Assembly (NCBI GenBank): GCA_038209365.1
Contig: JBBQXS010000063.1
Span: 1-21,269, forward strand
DNA length: 21,269 bases
Direction: 5' to 3'
From: DASQHW01 sp038209365
GTDB taxonomy: Bacteria; Actinomycetota; Acidimicrobiia; IMCC26256; PALSA-610
The notes under the pieces were generated by a model, which was not told the DNA's origin, ran no database searches, and saw only the letters and a program-made list of their open reading frames with translations. Position numbers and translations under genes: made by a program. The stretch's first letter is position 1, and each line of letters opens with the position of its first letter. Positions 8,915 to 14,905 of this stretch are shown here, piece after piece.

Positions 8915-8950
8915 GGTAATTGACCATTGACTGTAGAGAACATTAGTTCT
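8915..8950 (+). repeat. Left terminal inverted repeat of the IS1595-type element
   Basis: It begins GGTAATTGACCATTGACTG. Compared with the reverse complement of 11555-11590, only positions 9, 20, 29 and 31 differ. The inner part overlaps a dyad CTGTAG..AAC-ATTA-GTTCTACAG spanning 8931-8954. Confidence 0.93.
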
Positions 8951-8955
8951 ACAGT
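8927..8955 (+). promoter_or_regulatory. Promoter overlapping the left terminal repeat
   Basis: TTGACT (8927-8932), a 17-nt spacer and TACAGT (8950-8955) make a good sigma70-type promoter. The -10 box ends 6 nt before the ATG at 8962, so transcription should begin at or next to the start codon. This fits the lack of a Shine-Dalgarno for that gene. Confidence 0.6.
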
Positions 8956-8961
8956 GGGTAC

Positions 8962-9216
8962 ATGGCCGAGCCGGACCTGACTCCATTAGCCGCCGAGATC
9001 GCTTCGATCATCAACGCCCATCGCCTCGTCACTGACGTCGAGTTGCAGATCTCCGTCGAGGGCAAGGCGAAGAACGTCAGCGATGCACAGGCCATCCAGT
9101 GGCTCGCAGCGATGCACACCGCGCTCGCGAAGTCCTGTATGCGACTGGCCGGGGAAGTGGATCACCTGACCGCGCGGATCGAAGCCCTTGAAGGTAATGA
9201 GGAGTCCGCCGTCTGA
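8962..9216 (+). CDS. Small protein of unknown function, first gene of the IS1595-type element
   Basis: I do not recognise this 84-residue protein. It is acidic and largely helical. The C-terminal third, with LAGEVDHLTARIEALEG, has the heptad look of a short coiled coil and could mediate dimerisation. The gene starts 12 bp inside the end of the left terminal repeat, directly after a TACAGT box, which suggests a leaderless mRNA. It ends 22 bp before the likely transposase ATG, so the two are probably one operon. Position suggests a role in transposition control or transposase assembly, but no motif proves this. GC-rich third codon positions and the conserved operon spacing support it being a real gene. 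Confidence 0.65.
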   Translation: MAEPDLTPLAAEIASIINAHRLVTDVELQISVEGKAKNVSDAQAIQWLAAMHTALAKSCMRLAGEVDHLTARIEALEGNEESAV

Positions 9217-9238
9217 GGCGGGCAGGAAGCTAATCACG

Positions 9239-10177
9239 ATGGCTCCTACAGATCGCAATAACCCGAAGAACGCAGTCTCGTCGGACTCGCGGTTCACGCT
9301 CATGCAGTTCATGCGTGAGTTTCCCGACGACGCGACGTGCTTAGAACACTTGTGGCGCGCCCGGTACTCCGCGGACGGCGTTCACGCGCATTGCCCGTCG
9401 CCGTCGTGTAAGCGGGAGCGGACGTTCAAGCGGTACGAGACATCACAGCAGCGGCAGTCATGGACCTGCACCGCGTGTGGTACCCACATTCACCCGACCG
9501 CGGGCACGATCTTTCACAAGTCGTCTACGTCGCTGCACCTGTGGCTGTACGTGATGTACCTGATGACGAGTACGCGCTGCGGAATCTCCGCGAAGCAGGT
9601 CGAGCGCGAGATCGGCGTGAACTACAAGACCGCTGCACGGATGATGCGGCAGATCCGTTCCGAGATGTCAGACGAAGACGCCGAACCGTTGCACGGTGAG
9701 GTTGAGGCTGACGAGATGTTCGTCGGTGGCAAGGCCCGCGCCTGGCCGAAGCAGTCCCGCGAATATTGGGCGAACCGCAAGACACCCGTCGTCGGGATGG
9801 TCGAGCGTGGTGGACGCGTCCACGCCGTCGTCACTTCCGATGTTGCCGGACCGACCCTGCGGCCGATCGTGAAAGCGCACGTCAAGCCCGCATCGACGTT
9901 GTACACGGACGAGTACCAGGGCTACATGACGCTCGACAAGATGTACTTCCATCACACGATCAACCACGCGTCGAAGCTCTACGCGAGCGGGCCGATCCAC
10001 ACGCAGACCATCGAAGGGTTCTGGGCCACCGTCAAGAACGGTCTGCGCGGCGTGTACCACGGCGTTGCACCACGCAACCTGCAGTCATACGTGGACGAAT
10101 ACGTGTTTCGTTACAACACTCGGAATGACGAACGCGACCCGTTCCTCACGCTGCTGAACCGGGCAGCACGCGCATGA
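9239..10177 (+). CDS. IS1595-family (ISXO2-like) DDE transposase
   Basis: This is a 312-residue transposase. Residues about 30-95 form a zinc ribbon with Cys52, Cys57, Cys77 and Cys80. A helix-turn-helix-like segment (ISAKQVEREIGVNYKTAARMM) follows. The ISXO2-like catalytic domain shows D158 in EVEADEMFVGGK, D224 in TLYTDEYQGY, the Asn-His pair at N242-H243, and E259 in TIEGFWATVKNGLRG. All catalytic residues are present and the length is usual, so it appears active. The ATG at 9239 is chosen because AGGAAG lies 9 nt upstream; the frame is open back to a TTG at 9188, which would overlap the preceding gene. The stop TGA overlaps the ATG of the next small gene (ATGA at 10174-10177). Confidence 0.93.
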   Translation: MAPTDRNNPKNAVSSDSRFTLMQFMREFPDDATCLEHLWRARYSADGVHAHCPSPSCKRERTFKRYETSQQRQSWTCTACGTHIHPTAGTIFHKSSTSLHLWLYVMYLMTSTRCGISAKQVEREIGVNYKTAARMMRQIRSEMSDEDAEPLHGEVEADEMFVGGKARAWPKQSREYWANRKTPVVGMVERGGRVHAVVTSDVAGPTLRPIVKAHVKPASTLYTDEYQGYMTLDKMYFHHTINHASKLYASGPIHTQTIEGFWATVKNGLRGVYHGVAPRNLQSYVDEYVFRYNTRNDERDPFLTLLNRAARA

Positions 10178-10287
10178 AGGTCCTGGTCGCCTTGATAATC
10201 CTGGTAGCCATTGCCGTCGCGGTGATCGTCGTTCTCGTCATGACAACGCACATCGGGCCGTTCCACTGGGGAATGACGATCAACTAA
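10174..10287 (+). CDS. 37-residue single-pass membrane protein coupled to the transposase
   Basis: The frame opens with an ATG that overlaps the transposase stop codon as ATGA, a classic translational-coupling arrangement. It encodes MKVLVALIILVAIAVAVIVV and then LVMTTHIGPFHWGMTIN. Residues 2-23 are an unbroken hydrophobic helix, long enough to span a membrane, followed by a short polar tail with an aromatic HWG. I know no family for it. It is too short for usual gene calling. The precise ATGA overlap and clean membrane helix support expression, although a short hydrophobic frame could arise by chance. Confidence 0.55.
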   Translation: MKVLVALIILVAIAVAVIVVLVMTTHIGPFHWGMTIN

Positions 10288-10362
10288 CCCGCTGCGGGTC
10301 GCTGAACCGGACAAACGCTCGCGCATAACCGCTGCGCGGAGCCGTCCGTCTGGTACGAATTT

Positions 10363-10391
10363 GGGTGCTCAGGGATGGTTCCTGAGCACCC
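10363..10391. terminator. Perfect 11-bp hairpin after the transposase operon
   Basis: GGGTGCTCAGG (10363-10373) pairs perfectly with CCTGAGCACCC (10381-10391) around the loop GATGGTT. It lies 76 bp after the membrane-protein stop. No T-tract follows, so it may end transcription by another route or serve as a structural site. Confidence 0.5.
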
Positions 10392-10433
10392 ATTGCCACG
10401 AGGGTTGATCGTGACAGATTGAGAGACGCGCTC

Positions 10434-10538
10434 ATGGAAGAGCGAACCGTCAACGCGCTCATCGCGCTTCGCGAGAGCATCGTGCAGAACACCGCAGTCC
10501 TGCGACTACTGCTCCAGCTGTTGGGGGGCGACAGCTAG
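10434..10538 (+). CDS. 34-residue small protein, passenger of the IS1595-type element
   Basis: The frame encodes MEERTVNALIALRESIVQNT followed by AVLRLLLQLLGGDS. It is predicted to be one amphipathic helix with regularly spaced Leu/Ile, ending in a Gly-Gly turn. GAGAG lies 8 nt before the ATG. The TAG stop at 10536-10538 interlocks with the stop of the opposite-strand gene in a shared CTAG. I recognise no family, and chance cannot be excluded for a frame this short. Confidence 0.4.
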   Translation: MEERTVNALIALRESIVQNTAVLRLLLQLLGGDS

Positions 10539-10687
10539 CCCTCGTCGTCGGAGTCCTCGGCGCGGTCATCCTCCTGCGCGCGTCGAGGCTTCGCGACCTT
10601 CCGCAGATTCTTCATGAAGTCCTCGCGCGTCGGAATCGGGATCTCAAGACCCTTCTCCGTGCGCTGCGTAGGTTCTTTCTCATCCAT
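10535..10687 (-). CDS. 50-residue charged small protein, passenger of the IS1595-type element
   Basis: The reading frame is open further upstream to 10783, but the credible protein begins at MDEKEPTQRTEKG. The central string LEIPIPTREDFMKNLRKVAK looks like a conserved small-protein motif, and the tail is acidic (DDRAEDSDDEG). There is no Shine-Dalgarno, but TACCCT stands 7 nt before the ATG, the leaderless pattern seen for other genes here. The gene is divergent from the 262-codon gene with 19 bp between start codons, and it converges on the 34-codon frame. It may be an accessory or regulatory protein; function unknown. Confidence 0.5.
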   Translation of the reverse strand: MDEKEPTQRTEKGLEIPIPTREDFMKNLRKVAKPRRAQEDDRAEDSDDEG

Positions 10688-10706
10688 CGACACAAGGGTA
10701 GGCGAG

Positions 10707-11495
10707 ATGGTGGGACCGTTTGAGGCGATCGAGGCCAAGGTCGATCGGGCAGGCGAACACCTTGATGCGCTGATAGGCGACATTCGGAATTGGGCAGAGA
10801 CGCACCCCTACCGATTTGTCAGTGAGCCGGGGTATCCAAGCCGCGAGCATCACATCCGCGTCTACTTCTCTGAGGAACCGAGACTCCTGCGATGGGGTCT
10901 GATCTTCGGAGACTTCGTTCACAACCTGCGAAGCGTGATGGATCAGATTGCCTGGCACTTCGCGGCGCGCGAAGTGCCGATACCGAGACGCACGACGGCG
11001 TTCCCGATCTACTCCGACTCCGGCAAATACTCGGGATCCGAGCCCGGTTTCGGTGGCCGACAAGCGGGCACCTACAAGATCGCTGACATCACTGACGTCG
11101 CGGTGCGCACATTGATCGAGCGTGCTCAGCCCTACAACAGCAGCGGTGGATACGAAACCAGTCCCCTCTATTGGGTCCAAGAGTTCGACACGACCGACAA
11201 ACACAAGATCATCATCCCCGCTGTCGTCACGCCCTTTGCCGCCGAAGCGATCGTGCGCACCGGACCGATCTCGGGTCAAGTGACAGCCACCGCGCGAGTC
11301 ACGCCACTCGAACACGGCGCAGATGTCCTCACGGTCGTCTCCGAACAGGAGACCGAGCTGGAGGCAGATCCCAAACTCACCATCGCGGTAACGCTCAATC
11401 TGGGCGCGAACCGATGGGAGATCGGCCATCTGGCCGAGACTCTGTTCGGTGGGACTGTGGAGGCCGTCACGTCCTTCCAACCGCTGATCGTCTGA
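10707..11495 (+). CDS. Conserved protein of unknown function, main passenger of the IS1595-type element
   Basis: The 262-residue protein starts MVGPFEAIEAKVDRAGEHLD. The ATG at 10707 follows GGTAGG at 4 nt; the frame is open upstream to 10614, but that would read through the divergent small gene. A helical N-terminal half contains RWGLIFGDFVHNLRSVMDQI followed by AWHF, a motif I associate with a widespread uncharacterised actinobacterial family. The second half is richer in beta strand (IIIPAVVTPF, TIAVTLNLGAN). There is no signal peptide or membrane helix. The His/Arg/Asp of the HNLRS..D motif could be catalytic, but the family has no function known to me. It is the last gene inside the element, 59 bp before the right terminal repeat. 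Confidence 0.7.
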   Translation: MVGPFEAIEAKVDRAGEHLDALIGDIRNWAETHPYRFVSEPGYPSREHHIRVYFSEEPRLLRWGLIFGDFVHNLRSVMDQIAWHFAAREVPIPRRTTAFPIYSDSGKYSGSEPGFGGRQAGTYKIADITDVAVRTLIERAQPYNSSGGYETSPLYWVQEFDTTDKHKIIIPAVVTPFAAEAIVRTGPISGQVTATARVTPLEHGADVLTVVSEQETELEADPKLTIAVTLNLGANRWEIGHLAETLFGGTVEAVTSFQPLIV

Positions 11496-11523
11496 AGCGT
11501 TTTCGCAGGTCAGAAAATCGCTT
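11495..11523. terminator. Hairpin after the passenger gene
   Basis: AAGCGTTTTC (11495-11504) pairs with GAAAATCGCTT (11513-11523) with one bulged base and an 8-nt loop. It begins at the stop codon of the 262-codon gene. No T-run follows. Confidence 0.4.
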
Positions 11524-11554
11524 GACGACCAGCCTCGATGCCATGTCCAAAAGG

Positions 11555-11590
11555 AGAACAATTGTTCTCTCCAGTCAATGGCCAATTACC
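11555..11590 (-). repeat. Right terminal inverted repeat of the IS1595-type element
   Basis: On the minus strand it begins GGTAATTGGCCATTGACTG and matches the left repeat at 32 of 36 positions. Its inner end lies within a perfect 16-bp palindrome GAGAACAATTGTTCTC (11554-11569). Confidence 0.93.
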
Positions 11591-11598
11591 CTGAGGGC
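11591..11598 (+). repeat. 8-bp target-site duplication, right
   Basis: CTGAGGGC is identical to 8907-8914 and directly abuts the right terminal repeat. Confidence 0.92.
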
Positions 11599-11772
11599 CC
11601 CATAACAACGTCGCCGAAGACCCCTCCGAGCGTCCTCGAACGCCCGGGTCGAGGGCGCGGTCAACTACTTGCGCGCGGTGCCTGGGCATGCCTGTGAGTC
11701 GAGTGCCGAGGGATAGACCTTCGGAGGATCCGTCACTTGGCAGCGGACCCGAGCATCCACCGCAGCTCGCTC

Positions 11773-11807
11773 GAAGGGTTCGAAAGATGGTGCACTGGTT
11801 CCGCTCG
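11773..11807 (+). repeat. Dispersed intergenic repeat, variant copy 4
   Basis: GAAGGGTTCGAAAGA (11773-11787) and CGCTCGG (11801-11807) match copies 1 and 3 at the same spacing, but the bases between them (TGGTGCACTGGTTC) differ strongly. It lies in the gap between the mobile element and the beta-propeller gene, which otherwise holds nothing I can identify. Confidence 0.45.
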
Positions 11808-11818
11808 GCCCGGCGCTG

Positions 11819-13135
11819 TCAGCCGAAGACGGCCGTCGCTCGCTTCGTGGTCGCACGGGTCAGGTCACGCACGAATACCTCGAAGTCGTTGATGCCGTCG
11901 TTGGGTACGAGGTCTCCAGCAGTCGAAGTGAACGCAACGGCGCGCCCGTAAGCGTCGATCGACGGATCGCCGCTCACTGCATCAGGGTCGCCGCCGTTCA
12001 CGTCGACGCTCGCACGGACCGTTTCGCCAGTCTGCAGGTCGTGAACGAAGATGTCCTGCTCGCTGTTGTTGTCTTCGGGAACGAGTGCAGCGAGCGACTC
12101 GAAGGCAACGAAGCGTCCGTTCGGGCTCAACGACGGGACGGCGCCAAGGGCTACCTCGGTCGTCGTTGCGGCCCGAAGGTCGCGCACATACACACCGGTG
12201 GAGCCTGCGGGCACAGAAGGAGCGCTGACGAGATCCAACGCGTAGGAAGAGAACGCGACGTAGCGGCCGTTTCGGCTTATCGAGGGTGCGTCGCTCGCGT
12301 TGTCGGGATCTCCGCCTTCTGTATCGACGCTCGCTCGCGTCGTCGTTCCTGCCCCGAGGTTCCGCACAAATATGTCCAGCGCACCATTACGGTCTCCCGA
12401 AACCAAGTCGGGCGCCTCTGATGCGAACGCGACATGGTTTCCATCGGCGCTGAGAGATGGGAAGCGGCTCAACGCCACGCTCGGCACGGGATCCGGATCC
12501 CCGCCAGCGGTGTCAACACTCACGCGGATAGTGGTGCCTTTCCGCGTGTCGCGCACGAAGATGTCGGACTGTCCGTTTCCATCACCGAGTACGAGGTTGT
12601 TCGCGAAGCTCTGGAACGCCACACGCTTACCGTCCGCACTGATCGACGGATCAGAGCTACTGCGACTGGGTCTGCCGCCAACAAGATTCACGCTGACGCG
12701 TGTCGTGACGCCGACCCTCATATCCCGAACGAATATGGACGAGGCGGCGGGGGTCAGACCGTGGTCCTCGGAAACCAGATCGGTCGCGGAAGAGGTGAAG
12801 GCGACGAAACGGCCGTCACCGCTGATCGAGGGTTGTCGACTGCCGGCGTTCGCGTCACCGCCGCCGATGTCGACGCTCACCCGAGTCGTCGTGCCAGCCG
12901 CAAGATCCCGCACGAAGACATCAGGAGCCCGATTGCCGTCATTCACGACGAGGTTGCTCGCCCATGATTCGAACGCGACGTACCGACCGTTCGCGCTCAT
13001 CGACGGGTTCTGGCTCGCCCCGTTCGGCGGGGCGGGAACGATCGCCGCCCCGACGTTGGCCGGATCGGCGGCGCCAAAGAAGATCAGCACGACGAAAGCC
13101 GCTAAGAGTGAACGGAGCACGAAATGGCGCTGCAT
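11819..13135 (-). CDS. Secreted seven-repeat PD40/TolB-type beta-propeller protein
   Basis: The 438-residue protein has an N-terminal signal sequence (MQRHFVLRSLLAAFVVLIFF) and then seven repeats of about 50 residues. The repeat consensus is PSIS.DGR.VAF.S.A.DLV..D.N...DIFVRDL..GTTTRVSVD..GGD.D. This is the WD40-like/PD40 pattern of TolB-type propellers, and seven units fit one closed propeller. The start at 13135 is fixed by AAGGAGGAG about 7 nt upstream; the frame stays open to 13297, but that stretch crosses a dispersed repeat and should not be included. Propellers of this kind often bind proteins or carbohydrates outside the cell. No enzymatic motif is seen. It is preceded by the ArsR/VOC operon on the same strand with a gap of about 200 bp. 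Confidence 0.85.
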   Translation of the reverse strand: MQRHFVLRSLLAAFVVLIFFGAADPANVGAAIVPAPPNGASQNPSMSANGRYVAFESWASNLVVNDGNRAPDVFVRDLAAGTTTRVSVDIGGGDANAGSRQPSISGDGRFVAFTSSATDLVSEDHGLTPAASSIFVRDMRVGVTTRVSVNLVGGRPSRSSSDPSISADGKRVAFQSFANNLVLGDGNGQSDIFVRDTRKGTTIRVSVDTAGGDPDPVPSVALSRFPSLSADGNHVAFASEAPDLVSGDRNGALDIFVRNLGAGTTTRASVDTEGGDPDNASDAPSISRNGRYVAFSSYALDLVSAPSVPAGSTGVYVRDLRAATTTEVALGAVPSLSPNGRFVAFESLAALVPEDNNSEQDIFVHDLQTGETVRASVDVNGGDPDAVSGDPSIDAYGRAVAFTSTAGDLVPNDGINDFEVFVRDLTRATTKRATAVFG

Positions 13136-13200
13136 ACCGAACTCCTCCTTGTGACGGCGGCTCTGTCGGACCTCCGACGGCGCACAAGTTACGCCGTGCC

Positions 13201-13262
13201 GTCGAGGACTGCTCGAAGGTCGATCGAAGGGGTTCGAAAGACGTCCCACAAGGCCCGCACGG
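13201..13262 (+). repeat. Dispersed intergenic repeat, copy 2
   Basis: GGTTCGAAAG at 13231-13240 is followed by ACGTCCCACAAGGCCCGC, identical to copy 1 for 28 bases. GTCGAG at 13201 corresponds to GTCAAG of copies 1 and 3, offset by one extra G. It lies between the VOC gene end and the beta-propeller gene start. Confidence 0.75.
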
Positions 13263-13337
13263 CCGTTGCCACAATCACAACGTTTGCGTTGGTTCAAGCG
13301 CCGCTTCGCGGGTCCGACCGGTAGTGAGTCGCGTCGA

Positions 13338-13724
13338 TCAGGCCTGAGCTGTGATCTGGATCAGGTTGCCGCACGTGTCGTCGAACACAGCGGTGGTAAC
13401 TGGGCCCATCTCGGTGGGTGGTTGTGTGAAACGCACACCGAGAGCGGCGAGGCGCTCATACTCGCCGGCGACGTCGTCGACCGCGAAGGACGTGAACGGG
13501 ATCCCGTCGTGCACGAGCGCGGCCTTGAACGGCACCACGGCAGGGTGGTCGCTCGGCTCGAGCACGAGCTCGGTACCATCCGGATCCTCGGGCGACACGA
13601 CCGTGAGCCACGCGTGCTCTCCCATCGGGATCTCGGTCTTCTTCTTGAACCCAAGGACGTCGGTGTAGAAGCGCAGCGCCTTGGACTGATCGTCGACAAG
13701 GACGCTCGTCAGGCTGATTCTCAT
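13338..13724 (-). CDS. VOC (glyoxalase/bleomycin-resistance) family protein
   Basis: The 128-residue protein begins MRISLTSVLVDDQSKALRFY and continues TDVLGF, the standard opening of a vicinal-oxygen-chelate fold domain. TELVLEPSDHPA is the end of the first beta-alpha-beta unit and FAVDDVAGEYERLAALGVRF the second, ending DDTCGNLIQITAQA. The length suits a single two-module VOC unit, which normally dimerises and binds a metal. The ATG at 13724 overlaps the stop of the ArsR gene as ATGA, and AAAGG lies 8 nt upstream, so translation is probably coupled. The ArsR-VOC pairing is common in actinobacteria; its substrate is unknown. Confidence 0.88.
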   Translation of the reverse strand: MRISLTSVLVDDQSKALRFYTDVLGFKKKTEIPMGEHAWLTVVSPEDPDGTELVLEPSDHPAVVPFKAALVHDGIPFTSFAVDDVAGEYERLAALGVRFTQPPTEMGPVTTAVFDDTCGNLIQITAQA

Positions 13725-14008
13725 GGTCTTGCCTTTCGACGTGGGACCGGCCAGCGCTCGGTGATGCTCCGGAGCGGTGTGGTATCGAGTGAGTGGAACT
13801 TGAACCGACTCTCGCGCCGGCTGTTCACCAAACCCGCGGCCGCGAGGACCTCGAGGTGCTGCGAGATGGCCTGGCGCGTCGAGCCCATGCCGTGCTTGGT
13901 GGCGAGGCGGGCGCACAGCTCGAACAATGTCTGATCGTCGCGTTCGAGAAGCTCATCCATGATTGCTCGCCGTGTGGGGTCTGCGAGAGCCCGGTACAGG
14001 TCGCCCAC
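13721..14008 (-). CDS. ArsR-family transcriptional regulator
   Basis: The 95-residue winged-helix protein contains RALADPTRRAIMDELLERDD, QTLFELCARL and the recognition region STRQAISQHLEVLAAAGLVN, then RRESRFKFHSLD of the wing. It lacks an ELCVCDL metal site, so the signal is probably not a classic arsenite-type metal. The frame is open to a TTG at 14026, but that codon lies inside the operator and upstream of the predicted transcription start. GTG at 14008 follows TATTCT by exactly 7 nt, so I choose it as a leaderless start. The gene is followed without gap by the VOC gene and probably represses both. Confidence 0.88.
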   Translation of the reverse strand: MGDLYRALADPTRRAIMDELLERDDQTLFELCARLATKHGMGSTRQAISQHLEVLAAAGLVNSRRESRFKFHSLDTTPLRSITERWPVPRRKARP

Positions 14009-14015
14009 TCGCGCG

Positions 14016-14045
14016 AGAATAGGCAAGTCTGGACTTGCCTGTCAA
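14016..14045 (-). promoter_or_regulatory. ArsR/VOC promoter
   Basis: On the minus strand TTGACA (14045-14040) and TATTCT (14021-14016) are separated by 18 nt. The -35 box is a full consensus match. The predicted transcript starts at or next to the GTG at 14008. Confidence 0.7.
14021..14040. promoter_or_regulatory. ArsR operator, perfect 9-2-9 palindrome
   Basis: AGGCAAGTC-TG-GACTTGCCT is a perfect inverted repeat filling the promoter spacer between the -35 and -10 boxes of the ArsR gene. A dimeric repressor bound there would block RNA polymerase, so autorepression is likely. Confidence 0.75.
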
Positions 14046-14118
14046 TCGAGTCGCCTGGTCGCGTCGAGGAGGGCGCACAATGCGTCCGAAGGACGAACCT
14101 TCCTTCCGCTGCGGTCTG

Positions 14119-14826
14119 TCAGCCGGCCAATGCGACGCGTTTGTCGAGCTCATCGGCAAGGTCGCGCAACGCACTGTTGCAGTCACCGGTGAACGCCGGG
14201 CCGTGCATCTGCGCCAGCGTCGACACTTTCAGGTCGGCCAAGCGTCGGAGCGTCGCGCCGGTCGTCGGCGCGAGTGACCACGAGGGATCCTCGTACGCGG
14301 TCGCCGGTGCGACGATGTCAGCGGTGGTAGTCGCGTCGTAGTGGCCCCACTGCGCGAAGAGGTCGCCGCAGAACAATGTCTCGGTTGTCTCGTCGTAGAG
14401 AAGTCCGGCCTCCCAGGCGTGCGGCACGTGCGGTGTGTCGATCCAGCGCAAGCGGTGGCCACCGATGTCGATGATCTCGCCATCGGCCAGCGGCAGCGGT
14501 GGACGATCGGCAAGATCGCTCAGTGACACCATGCATCCCGTCATTCCCTGCACGACCGCGGCCCGAGGCGCGACCGCGAGCCATTCGTTCATCGATCCGC
14601 ACTCGTCGGCCTCGACGTGGCCGAACGAGATCCAGCGCACCTGGTCCAGCGGCATGACGTGCGCCACTGCGTCGGCGACGAGTCCGAACATTCCGCGCAT
14701 GCCAGTGTGGAACAGCAGCGGCTCACCTGCCGTGATGAGGTACTGGTTGAGGCCGAAGTCGATCTCCGGCACGAACGTCATGAGCTGGTGGACGCCCTCG
14801 GCGACCTCGGTGACTCGGACTTCCAT
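14119..14826 (-). CDS. Metallo-beta-lactamase-fold protein with a flavodiiron-type diiron site
   Basis: The 235-residue protein has the MBL fold but lacks the hydrolase motif HxHxDH. Instead it shows H70-V-E72-A-D74, then H133/H136 in TPHVPHAWEAG, D155 in CGDLF and H208 in MHGPAF. This H-E-D-H-D-H set is that of flavodiiron proteins, which reduce O2 or NO at a diiron centre, and of related oxygen-binding diiron (ODP-type) proteins. The C-terminal flavodoxin domain of true flavodiiron proteins is absent, so FMN would have to come from a partner or the role is sensing. AGGA lies 6 nt before the ATG. Upstream on the same strand is the LuxR-type gene, 79 bp away; they may share a transcript. Confidence 0.82.
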   Translation of the reverse strand: MEVRVTEVAEGVHQLMTFVPEIDFGLNQYLITAGEPLLFHTGMRGMFGLVADAVAHVMPLDQVRWISFGHVEADECGSMNEWLAVAPRAAVVQGMTGCMVSLSDLADRPPLPLADGEIIDIGGHRLRWIDTPHVPHAWEAGLLYDETTETLFCGDLFAQWGHYDATTTADIVAPATAYEDPSWSLAPTTGATLRRLADLKVSTLAQMHGPAFTGDCNSALRDLADELDKRVALAG

Positions 14827-14905
14827 GAGATTCCTCTCGTACCGGCGTAATGGCCCTTCCCCGCACGATCACACATCCAGCCGACGGGAGCATCGGGGGT
14901 TCCCC

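Larger units (their letters stand above)
8915..11590 (+). mobile_element. Complete IS1595-type (ISXO2-like) element with passenger genes, 2676 bp
   Basis: Three independent signs define it: inverted repeats of 36 bp matching at 32 positions at 8915-8950 and 11555-11590, an exact 8-bp target duplication CTGAGGGC outside both ends, and an internal ISXO2-type DDE transposase. A plain IS1595-family element needs only the transposase (about 1 kb). This one is much longer and also carries an 84-codon gene upstream, a 37-codon membrane protein gene coupled to the transposase, two small convergent frames and a 262-codon gene of unknown function. It sits in the upstream region of the second cyclase gene, 141 bp from that gene's start codon. 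The ends are intact, so it may be mobile. Confidence 0.93.

Noticed and set aside
9188..9238. Longer transposase from TTG 9188
   Set aside because: It would overlap the preceding gene and lacks a ribosome site; AGGAAG before ATG 9239 is better placed.
10934..10965. HEPN nuclease motif in the 262-aa passenger protein
   Set aside because: The HNLRSVMDQIAWH string resembles Rx4-6H, but the His spacing does not fit, so no nuclease claim is made.
10680..11585. Minus-strand open frame of 301 codons opposite the 262-codon passenger gene
   Set aside because: No motif, no ribosome site, and it would run into the right terminal repeat; the plus-strand frame has the ribosome site and family-like text.
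13136..13297. N-terminal extension of the beta-propeller gene
   Set aside because: A strong ribosome site and signal peptide fix the start at 13135; the extension crosses the dispersed repeat.
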